From assembly GCA_021779695.1 (NCBI GenBank), contig JAJYAE010000093.1, positions 1 to 13,689 of the forward strand: a DNA stretch of 13,689 nucleotides, in the 5' to 3' direction. The translations under genes were made by a program, and so were the position numbers. Under the pieces are notes generated by a model. It saw nothing but the letters and a program-made list of their open reading frames with translations. It was not told the DNA's origin and made no database searches. This DNA comes from Acidobacteriota bacterium. GTDB lineage: Bacteria; Acidobacteriota; Terriglobia; Terriglobales; Acidobacteriaceae. Below, one piece after another: positions 1 to 5,781 of the stretch (positions are counted from its first letter, which is position 1; each line of letters starts with the position of its first letter).

Positions 1-375
1 CTCGCGCAACAATGCCGTGCGCTCCGATGCGCGCCCTATGGCTGCCCGCACAACGTCCGGAACGAACGGCTTGGTGAGAAAGTCAAACGCGCCATGACGC
101 ATGCTTTCCACCGCCAGCTCCAGCGTCCCAACAGCGGTCAGGAAGACGACAGACGTTGTGGGATCATCCATATGCACGGCACGCAAAATGTCGAGCCCCG
201 TTCCATCGGGCATCTTCTGGTCAGTCAAGACCACGTCAAAGTCCTCGCGTTTGAGAAGTTCCAGAGCTTGCGTAACACCATCAGCCTGCACCACCACATG
301 CCCGTCGCGGCGCAGGTTGACGTCGAGAATTCTCCGCATTCCAGCTTCATCATCGACTACCAGAATTTTTGCCAT
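1..375 (-). CDS. NtrC-family response regulator, receiver domain (partial, C-terminus beyond window)
   Basis: Only the first 125 codons are in the window; the frame is open to the left edge. They form a complete CheY-like receiver: acidic pair D8-D9, phospho-acceptor D52 in TDQKMPDG, switch T80 in FLTAVG, and K102 in DFLTKPF. The FDFLTKPF-type ending followed by a charged helix is typical of NtrC/AtoC-type regulators, which continue into an AAA+ sigma-54-activating domain and a Fis-like HTH; those parts are not visible here. The start is fixed by GGAGGA about 6 bp upstream of the ATG. It lies 27 bp downstream of the histidine kinase gene in the same operon, so the two are a cognate pair. It is the obvious candidate activator of the sigma-54 promoters found at 3048, 8166 and 9209. 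Receiver assignment is near certain; the NtrC subclass is an inference. Confidence 0.9.
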   Translation of the reverse strand, partial: MAKILVVDDEAGMRRILDVNLRRDGHVVVQADGVTQALELLKREDFDVVLTDQKMPDGTGLDILRAVHMDDPTTSVVFLTAVGTLELAVESMRHGAFDFLTKPFVPDVVRAAIGRASERTALLRE

Positions 376-402
376 GTGCTTCCTCCGCCCTCTTCCGCGG
401 CA

Positions 403-1680
403 CTACCTTGCCAGGGTCATCGTAAAAATCACAGAACCATCCCGATTGGAACTAATCCAGAGATTGCCGCCATGCGCAATCGCCACGCCACGCGCAATTG
501 CCAACCCCAACCCGGTTCCGTCTTTCTTCGTGGTGAAGAATGGCTCGAAGACACGCGCCATGTCCGACTCGGAGATCATCCGACCGGAATCCTCCACGTC
601 GATCCGCACCACGCCTTCTTCCATCCGGCTGCGGAAGGCAATTCGGCCGCCGCTCGCTACAGCATCGATCGCATTCAGCGAAAGATTAAGCAATGCTCCC
701 TCCACCTGGGCTTCGTCGATCTCTACCAGGCAGTCCTCTATCGGACCGCAGACTACCTCCACGGAACGCTCGGTTGCGCGGACGCGCGACACCTCCACCA
801 CATGGTGCACAATGTCACGCAGAGAGATCATTGCCCGCTGCGGCTTTGACGGGCGCGCATAGGTCAGAAAATCTCCGGTCAGTTTTTCAAGCCGCTTGGC
901 TTCCCGTGCCGCAATGGAAAACATCTCTTCGCGTTCGCTCGAGTCGGCGGTGGGATAAGCGGCAGTGGCAAGCGAGCTGGAGATCATCGCGACAGGATTT
1001 CGAATCTCGTGTGCGACGCCGCTCGCCAGGCGGCCGACGGCTGCCAGCTTTTCCTGCTCAATCAGCGACTCGCGCGCCTCGGCGAGTTCTTTGATCTTTT
1101 CGTGCAGCCGGGCCTGTCTGCCCTTCAGCTGATCCACCAGAAACCAGACCAGCGGCCCCATGACGCAATAAATCACCGCAATCATGCCTGATTCCAGATA
1201 CTCCGTGCGGCGCGGCGGTGGATGCACAGCAAAATAGTGAACATCCCACCAAAACATCATGCTGACCGAGGCAATCACCGAAGCAATGGTCGAGACCAGA
1301 CCACAATGATAAGCGCACTGCAGAATAGGAATCGCCAATAAGACAAAGTAAGGGGAATCGTCGCGGTTGGTAAGAAAAGCAAGCGAGACGGCCAGGGCAA
1401 AAATGCCGATGGACGAAATGGTTGTCTCGATGCGCGCCACATTCTCCGAAATGCCGTCCTTCTTACCCTGGAGCCAGAGAATCTCCATAATCTTCAGCGA
1501 GAAGCTCAGTCCGAGCAGGAGGATGACAGCGCGTGACGGCTCGCCCAGAAGAGAGGCAAAGGCCGCGTGCAAAAGAAGCAGCGTTGCGATGACAAAAAGA
1601 GCAAGATTGCCGAAGGCGATCTGCTGCCTCCGGAATGCATGTGATTCAGTACGCTCAATGGACGGAACGTTGACCATCAT
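403..1680 (-). CDS. Membrane sensor histidine kinase (six-TM sensor, NtrB-like kinase core)
   Basis: The protein has 425 residues. The N-terminal 185 residues contain about six hydrophobic segments (roughly 22-44, 50-70, 87-104, 110-126, 128-148, 164-184) with almost no periplasmic domain, so the signal is probably sensed in or at the membrane. A short coiled-coil leads into the HisKA H-box GVAHEIRNPV with phosphorylated H224, then the HATPase domain: N-box around N332/N336, F-box FEPFFTTK (378-385) and G2 box GTGLGLAI (388-395). The G1 box reads DSGRMI, so the second glycine of the usual DxGxGI is methionine. The kinase core resembles NtrB/AtoS-type kinases that pair with sigma-54 regulators. 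The ribosome binding site is weak; there are two consecutive ATGs (1680 and 1677). It sits between a DUF2231 gene (60 bp gap) and its response regulator. The signal sensed cannot be told from the sequence. Confidence 0.93.
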   Translation of the reverse strand: MMVNVPSIERTESHAFRRQQIAFGNLALFVIATLLLLHAAFASLLGEPSRAVILLLGLSFSLKIMEILWLQGKKDGISENVARIETTISSIGIFALAVSLAFLTNRDDSPYFVLLAIPILQCAYHCGLVSTIASVIASVSMMFWWDVHYFAVHPPPRRTEYLESGMIAVIYCVMGPLVWFLVDQLKGRQARLHEKIKELAEARESLIEQEKLAAVGRLASGVAHEIRNPVAMISSSLATAAYPTADSSEREEMFSIAAREAKRLEKLTGDFLTYARPSKPQRAMISLRDIVHHVVEVSRVRATERSVEVVCGPIEDCLVEIDEAQVEGALLNLSLNAIDAVASGGRIAFRSRMEEGVVRIDVEDSGRMISESDMARVFEPFFTTKKDGTGLGLAIARGVAIAHGGNLWISSNRDGSVIFTMTLAR

Positions 1681-1740
1681 CGACTTCGCTGATTTGAACT
1701 TGTCCCCATACTACTCTGGTCTCTGGAGGATGTTTCTCGC

Positions 1741-2307
1741 TCAGGGCTGCTTGTCAAGATCCGCGGAGGTAACGGGACTCTTCGATCCCTCATCTACGGC
1801 GGATGAGTTTTCAGACGGGAGCAACGCGTGGACTCCAAACTCATGCACCAGCCGGCCGCCGGCATGAGCCGTGTTCACCAGAAACAGGATGCCAACGGAA
1901 TACAGAATCAAAAAAGCCATATGCATGAAGGTGGTTGAAAATCGCGTTCCCTCCCGCTTCAGAATCCTTGGGAGAAGAGTCATTCCGAGAAGGATTGCAG
2001 ACAATCCCGCAAAGAACATACGCGTGTCAGCAGCCATGTTTTGATGTGCCGTCAGAACGGCATCGACTCCGCCGCTTCGATCCGCCAATTCAGCAGCAGC
2101 CTCGCCGGTGGAGGTGGCGACGAACAGGCTGATGGTTCCAAGCAGGAGGAGGATCAACCCGGCGATCCTGTAGGACTCCCCGATCGGCTCCTTCAACATG
2201 GCACCAAGAAGGATGAACACTGGGCTCAGAAGCAGGAGCACGATCGGGAAGTGAATCACCAGCGGGTGAAGCGCATCCCAGGTCGGAATGGGTGGAATGT
2301 GGTACAT
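1741..2307 (-). CDS. DUF2231 family integral membrane protein
   Basis: The protein has 188 residues and about four membrane segments (near 14-36, 47-65, 97-114, 128-146). The family signature is present at both ends: HPLVIHFP (H14, H19) at the first helix, and NTAHAGGRLVHEFGVH (H148, H155, H160) after the last. Conserved histidines in DUF2231 membrane proteins have been suggested to bind haem or another redox centre; that is family speculation, not shown here. I chose the ATG at 2307, preceded by AGAGGG at good distance; a longer frame to 2355 has no ribosome binding site and would bury the family start. It lies 56 bp downstream of the rubrerythrin gene and is co-oriented with the kinase, suggesting a redox or membrane partner of the exported rubrerythrin or the sensor. 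The polar C-terminal tail (165-188) is unconserved in type. Confidence 0.85.
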   Translation of the reverse strand: MYHIPPIPTWDALHPLVIHFPIVLLLLSPVFILLGAMLKEPIGESYRIAGLILLLLGTISLFVATSTGEAAAELADRSGGVDAVLTAHQNMAADTRMFFAGLSAILLGMTLLPRILKREGTRFSTTFMHMAFLILYSVGILFLVNTAHAGGRLVHEFGVHALLPSENSSAVDEGSKSPVTSADLDKQP

Positions 2308-2363
2308 GGCTTCCCTCTTTGGAAAAGTTGCGTGCCCACCGTTGCCAGCGGACACCGTTCAAG

Positions 2364-2996
2364 TCAGGACACCTTTTCAAACTTCTCTTTCGGCGTGAAG
2401 CACGACGGACATTTGGCAAAGCTCAGTTCCGCCGTGGTGAATCCACAGTTAGGGCAGACATAATAGGCTGTGGCTTGACTTCCCTTCAGGCTGTCGAGCG
2501 ACTCAAGCGCAGCAGAGTAGAGCTTGGCATGTTCCGCCTCAGCGGTCTTTGCATAGTTCAGGCTCTTGATTGCCTCTCGGTTGCGATCTTTTCGCGCCTG
2601 ACTGAGGAAGGTGGGGTACATGGTGTCCCGTTCGTAGGTCTCTCCTTTGATGGCGGCCTGCAAATTATCCCGTGTTGTCCCAACCTGAGGCGCCTCGACT
2701 TTTGCTTCCGGAGTGCTGCCCATCTGCCGAATCACCGCAGCATGATTCCCCGCGTGAATCTCCTCTGCGCGCGCGGCGGCGCGAAAGAGGCTGGCAACCC
2801 GCCCGTATCCTTCGCGGTCGGCCTGCTGGGCAAAAGCGAGATAGCGCACATGTGCATTCCTCTCGCCGTTGTACGCCGCCTGCATGTTTTCCAGCGTCGA
2901 TGTCGCGGCCGCTGCACTCGCGGCTAAGGTTCCCAGTGTGACCGCGAGTAGAAATGATCTCCACGTACGACCAGATTTGACGATGCCCTGACTCAT
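2364..2996 (-). CDS. Exported rubrerythrin (ferritin-like diiron plus rubredoxin domain)
   Basis: The protein has 210 residues. Rubrerythrins reduce hydrogen peroxide using a diiron site and a C-terminal FeCys4 rubredoxin centre. The diiron helices show E45 (GERNAH), E78-x-x-H81, E119-x-x-E122 and E153-x-x-H156. The rubredoxin knuckles are C181-x2-C184-G and C196-x2-C199. Unusually, residues 1-32 form a Sec-type signal peptide: basic KSGRTWR, hydrophobic FLLAVTLGTLAASAAA, and an A-x-A-like cleavage region. Most rubrerythrins are cytoplasmic, so this copy likely acts in the periplasm. The start at 2996 follows AAGGAG at ideal spacing; a TTG-initiated extension to 3251 would run through the promoter and is rejected. 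It is the first gene of the operon with DUF2231, the kinase and the regulator, and is preceded by a sigma-54 promoter at 3048-3063. Confidence 0.92.
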   Translation of the reverse strand: MSQGIVKSGRTWRSFLLAVTLGTLAASAAAATSTLENMQAAYNGERNAHVRYLAFAQQADREGYGRVASLFRAAARAEEIHAGNHAAVIRQMGSTPEAKVEAPQVGTTRDNLQAAIKGETYERDTMYPTFLSQARKDRNREAIKSLNYAKTAEAEHAKLYSAALESLDSLKGSQATAYYVCPNCGFTTAELSFAKCPSCFTPKEKFEKVS

Positions 2997-3047
2997 GACT
3001 TCTCCTTCCAGCGGACCCGACTTCAAACGGACGTCCATACACAACGA

Positions 3048-3063
3048 AGCAAGTCTGTTGCCA
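3048..3063 (-). promoter_or_regulatory. Sigma-54 promoter of the rubrerythrin operon
   Basis: Read on the minus strand the site is TGGCAACAGACTTGCT. It matches the consensus TGGCACG-N4-TTGCW at the -24 TGGCA and the -12 TTGCT, with the invariant GG-N10-GC spacing. The -12 GC is at 3050-3049, so transcription should start near 3037, leaving a leader of about 40 nt before the rubrerythrin ATG. The presence of a dyad about 103 bp upstream supports activator-dependent control. Confidence 0.75.
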
Positions 3064-3071
3064 TTGCATGG

Positions 3072-3084
3072 GGGGCATTGCCCC
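3072..3084. repeat. Perfect short palindrome GGGGCA-T-TGCCCC
   Basis: Arms of 6 bp flank a single T, about 8 bp upstream of the -24 element of the rubrerythrin promoter. It could be a protein-binding site between the enhancer dyad and the sigma-54 promoter (an IHF or repressor position), or a chance G/C palindrome. A similar GCGGCA-T-TGCCGC occurs at 10261-10273, outside any sigma-54 promoter. Confidence 0.35.
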
Positions 3085-3137
3085 TGCAAGTTTGCGATTT
3101 CGCCCCAAACTGCACGCTCAGCAGGCCCTCCGTGTTG

Positions 3138-3167
3138 AAAGATTTTGACAAGTAAGTCAAAAACTTT
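3138..3167. promoter_or_regulatory. Candidate enhancer (UAS) dyad for the rubrerythrin operon
   Basis: The core TTTTGAC-AAGTAA-GTCAAAA (3143-3162) is a perfect 7-bp inverted repeat. Flanking AAAG (3138-3141) and CTTT (3164-3167) extend it to 11 of 12 paired positions per arm. Its centre (3152.5) is 103 bp upstream of the -12 GC at 3049-3050, a typical enhancer position for NtrC-family activators. The same TTTGAC/GTCAAA half-sites recur at 9305-9321. Confidence 0.65.
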
Positions 3168-3374
3168 GCACCAGGAGTCCGACTGTTGATCGAGCCGCGC
3201 ATTGCAATTGAGCCACGATAAGACCGTTTTCCAAGTCCTGTTCGGGATCAAAGGCCCATAGCGCCTTTTTCCTTTGGGCTAAGCCCTTCCGAACGCAGCC
3301 CGTCACTCATGATTCTGCGTGCTTATCCTGCATCCGTTCATGCGATCGACGCGCGCCGGCAGGAAGCCGCAAAT

Positions 3375-3390
3375 TGGAACCCTGCGTGCT
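3375..3390 (+). promoter_or_regulatory. Weak sigma-54-like element facing the USP operon
   Basis: TGGAACCCTGCGTGCT keeps GG-N10-GC, the TGG and TGCT ends, and the AC of the -24 box, but lacks the C after TGG and one T of the -12 box. It would start transcription near 3401, about 127 nt before the USP ATG. The dyad at 3138-3167 lies 236 bp upstream, still workable for an enhancer. The evidence is thin, and a sigma-70 promoter cannot be excluded. Confidence 0.3.
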
Positions 3391-3399
3391 TGAGAGTTT

Positions 3400-3413
3400 T
3401 CTGTCGCGACAGA
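3400..3413. repeat. 14-bp perfect palindrome TCTGTCGCGACAGA
   Basis: A perfect palindrome without spacer lies upstream of the USP operon, overlapping the start expected from the rightward sigma-54-like element. Perfect 14-mers of this kind are typical operator sites for dimeric regulators; the regulator is unknown. Confidence 0.45.
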
Positions 3414-3527
3414 TGAAGTGCCCATGGCGACGGCCTCCCGGATGGATGCCGGAATGCAGCCATCTTTCTTGAAGGCCTCTGAAAAGACTTGTGCACTTTC
3501 CTGAAAGAGAAGGTGGCGAGGAGAACG

Positions 3528-4616
3528 ATGCGAGAGCTCTGGCAGAATGACAATGCAAATGAGTCTCTGTTGTGCGCAGCTAATCCGCGGCATGTGCGGC
3601 TTTGGTGCGCGCCAGAAGTGATTCTGATCGTGACCAACGCGGCGGATGAACGCATGCTGCTCCTGGAAGCGGTGCGGCAGGCAAAGCACAGTTCGGCAAA
3701 GATTCTATTGGCCTATGTCGCCCGGCCGGTGGGTCCGCGGATTCTCTGTTCGCACGGCGGAAGGGCGATGCGAAGCCAGTCTCCGGCACACTACGCTCAG
3801 ATCACTCTGGATCGAATGGTGCGGCAGCTTCGCTGGGCGGGTATCTCCAGCGAAGCAGTGCTTCTGCAGGGGTTGCCTGCGGAGGAGATTCCGGACTTGG
3901 TGCGACTGCGCGGGGCGAACCGGGTCATCGTGACCACGCAGCCGGACCCCAATATAAGAAGTATCGCCAGTCGCGCGATCACCGAACAGATTCTCCCGCG
4001 CGTCAGTGTTCCCGTCTGCGTTCTTGGGTCGGCGGCTCGGCCAGCTCCAGTCTTTACAGCTCCGACCGGCAGGGTCATTTTGATGCTGACCCCACACATG
4101 CACGCCGAGTTACTGCTCCAATTCGCCTGCCGGTATGCGGAAGAGCACAGCGCCAGCCTGAGTGTGGTGTACGTCTCAGGGCCTGACCTTCCGGGAACTG
4201 AGTTGAGCAAAGATGCGAACCCCAGCTCGGAGCAGGACCTTAGGCTGCTGCGTGCGATGCAGACGCGATTTCCGTTCGAAGTGCTGATTCGGGAGGGGCA
4301 TCCGGTGGATGAAACACTGGCCCTGCTGGAGCGACGCACGCCGGATTGCCTGATCCTTGGTCCGCAGACGCAAGCATCTGGCGCTACGGACGACGATGAG
4401 ATGCCAACGATCCATAAGCTTATCCAGGGAGCGCTTTGCCCGGTGATGGTGCTGGGCAATGGGATTGCGCAGGCTGGAACCAGAAGAACGTCGATGCGCG
4501 CTGGAAAGGAAGAATCCAGCGGCAACACATTGGGTGCGGAGTCGCGCGCAGATTCGATCGGTCCCTCGACCAGCGATCTCTGGCAGACGGAGAATCGAGC
4601 GGCTCGGAGCGCGTGA
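3528..4616 (+). CDS. Tandem universal stress protein (two UspA-like domains)
   Basis: The protein has 362 residues and two alpha/beta repeats of Usp type: about 28-168 (strand VILIVTNAADER, then ILLAYVARP, then NRVIVTTQ, then VPVCVLG) and about 180-316 (RVILMLTPH, LSVVYVSG, CLILGPQT, CPVMVLGNG). The usual ATP-binding G-x2-G-x9-G(S/T) motif is not recognisable in either repeat, so this looks like a non-ATP-binding member. The C-terminal 45 residues are polar and low in order. The ATG at 3528 follows GAGGAG; an in-frame TTG at 3489 would add 13 residues without a ribosome binding site. It is the first gene of a plus-strand operon with a VWA protein (51 bp gap) and an M48 protease, divergent from the rubrerythrin operon. 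Tandem Usp proteins often go with hypoxia or nutrient stress responses; the exact role is unknown. Confidence 0.82.
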   Translation: MRELWQNDNANESLLCAANPRHVRLWCAPEVILIVTNAADERMLLLEAVRQAKHSSAKILLAYVARPVGPRILCSHGGRAMRSQSPAHYAQITLDRMVRQLRWAGISSEAVLLQGLPAEEIPDLVRLRGANRVIVTTQPDPNIRSIASRAITEQILPRVSVPVCVLGSAARPAPVFTAPTGRVILMLTPHMHAELLLQFACRYAEEHSASLSVVYVSGPDLPGTELSKDANPSSEQDLRLLRAMQTRFPFEVLIREGHPVDETLALLERRTPDCLILGPQTQASGATDDDEMPTIHKLIQGALCPVMVLGNGIAQAGTRRTSMRAGKEESSGNTLGAESRADSIGPSTSDLWQTENRAARSA

Positions 4617-4667
4617 ACCGGCGAGACGGACTTGATGCGGAGGTCGTGAAGGGTTGGGAGGTGGTCT

Positions 4668-5720
4668 ATGTCATCCTTCCGGCAGCGAACCCGCTTTAAG
4701 CGGCCTACGGCTCTCCTGGCAAATCTATTGGCAGGCGGCGTTCTCTTGCTGACGCCTTTCGCGCAAAGCGAGGACACGACAGCGAGCAATACGCAGCGGA
4801 CCGCCCAGACAGAGGAGTTGCCCAATTCGTTCAAGTTGGATGTTGCGCTTGTCAACGTAGACGTCCTGGTGACGGACGAGGACGGGAAGGTGCTCTCGGG
4901 CCTGAAAGCGGGCAACTTTCGCATCCTGGACAATGGGGTTCCACAAACGATCGAAAGCTTTGCTCCTACTTCAGCACCCATCACGGTTGTAATTCTGATG
5001 GAGGCGAGTGGGGCATCCTACGGGTACTTCGCCGCCAAAGGCGCGGAGTGGGCGAGCGGCTTTCTTGATCACCTCGATGAGAAGGACTGGGTGGCTCTGG
5101 TCACCTATGACTTGCGTTCCACCGTGCGCGTGGATTTTACGCATCAGCGCTACAAGGTGCGCGACGCACTGTCTGCGCTGGGACCCACATCCTTCAATGA
5201 AGCCGATCTATACGATGCCCTCACAGAGACGCTGGAAAAGCTGGATGGGGTAAAGGGCAGGAAGTCCATTCTGCTGCTTTCAACCGGGAATAACAGCCTG
5301 AGCGAAGCCACGATGGATGAGGTGCAGGCGCGAATTCGCAGGACCGATGCGGTCCTCTTTTGTGTCGGATTGGCGGAAGCTGAGTTTCTTCGGTGGGGCG
5401 GCACGGACAGCTCCTATCTCCAGCAGAAGAATGCTCTATTGAGCTTTGCCAGGCAGACGGGCGGCATCGCATTATTCCCCCGCTTTGACGGAGAGCTGCC
5501 CTCGATTTTTCGCACCGTCGTGAGCTTTCTGCGGAACGAGTACACGCTCACCTTTCGACTTCCGCAGGAGCGCCGTGACGGGGGATTCCACAGGCTGAAG
5601 GTCGAAGTGGTTGGGCCCGGAGGAAAGCCGCTGGTTGTCACCAACGAAAAGGGCAAGCAGCGCAGGGTCAAAGTGTTTGCACGCGAAGGTTATACGGCGA
5701 CGGCGAGTCAAGCGCAGTGA
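4668..5720 (+). CDS. Exported VWA-domain protein, TIGR03436 (acidobacterial) type
   Basis: The protein has 350 residues. The N-terminus is a Sec signal or anchor (KRPTALLANLLAGGVLLLTPFAQS, residues 11-34). Next comes the characteristic segment before the VWA fold (LVNVDVLVTDEDGKVLSGL, then FRILDNGVPQTIESF), then the VWA domain from about 104 to 290, and a C-terminal beta segment (YTLTFRLPQ...GGFHRLKVEV). This order is that of the VWFA-related proteins abundant in Acidobacteria. The metal (MIDAS) motif is degenerate: DxSxS is E112-A-S114-G-A116, and the second acidic loop reads STGNNS instead of a TDG-like motif. It is therefore probably a structural or protein-binding fold without normal metal binding. 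GGGAGG lies just upstream of the ATG. It is flanked by a Usp and an M48 protease gene, so it may be part of an envelope stress or assembly module. Confidence 0.85.
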   Translation: MSSFRQRTRFKRPTALLANLLAGGVLLLTPFAQSEDTTASNTQRTAQTEELPNSFKLDVALVNVDVLVTDEDGKVLSGLKAGNFRILDNGVPQTIESFAPTSAPITVVILMEASGASYGYFAAKGAEWASGFLDHLDEKDWVALVTYDLRSTVRVDFTHQRYKVRDALSALGPTSFNEADLYDALTETLEKLDGVKGRKSILLLSTGNNSLSEATMDEVQARIRRTDAVLFCVGLAEAEFLRWGGTDSSYLQQKNALLSFARQTGGIALFPRFDGELPSIFRTVVSFLRNEYTLTFRLPQERRDGGFHRLKVEVVGPGGKPLVVTNEKGKQRRVKVFAREGYTATASQAQ

Positions 5721-5781
5721 CAGGGATCCATCCTGCTTTCCTGCGCGATAAGCAGGGTGAGTTGCCGGCCAGGAGGGATGT

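Larger units (their letters stand above)
2997..3527. other. 531-bp divergent intergenic control region
   Basis: This stretch separates the minus-strand rubrerythrin operon from the plus-strand USP operon and holds no convincing gene. It contains a sigma-54 promoter facing left (3048-3063), a GGGGCA-T-TGCCCC palindrome (3072-3084), a TTTTGAC/GTCAAAA dyad (3138-3167), a weaker rightward GG-N10-GC element (3375-3390) and the palindrome TCTGTCGCGACAGA (3400-3413). The segment 3249-3286 can also fold weakly (CAAAGG with CCTTTG; GGGCT with AGCCC). The density of symmetrical elements suggests shared control of both operons. Confidence 0.7.

Noticed and set aside
2997..3251. N-terminal extension of the rubrerythrin frame
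   Set aside because: It begins with TTG, has no ribosome binding site, and would make the sigma-54 promoter coding; the ATG at 2996 with AAGGAG and a signal peptide is far better.
3797..4984. Long open frame on the minus strand opposite the USP and VWA genes
   Set aside because: It is antisense to two well-supported genes, has Arg/Ser/Pro-rich shadow composition, and lacks any domain or ribosome binding site.
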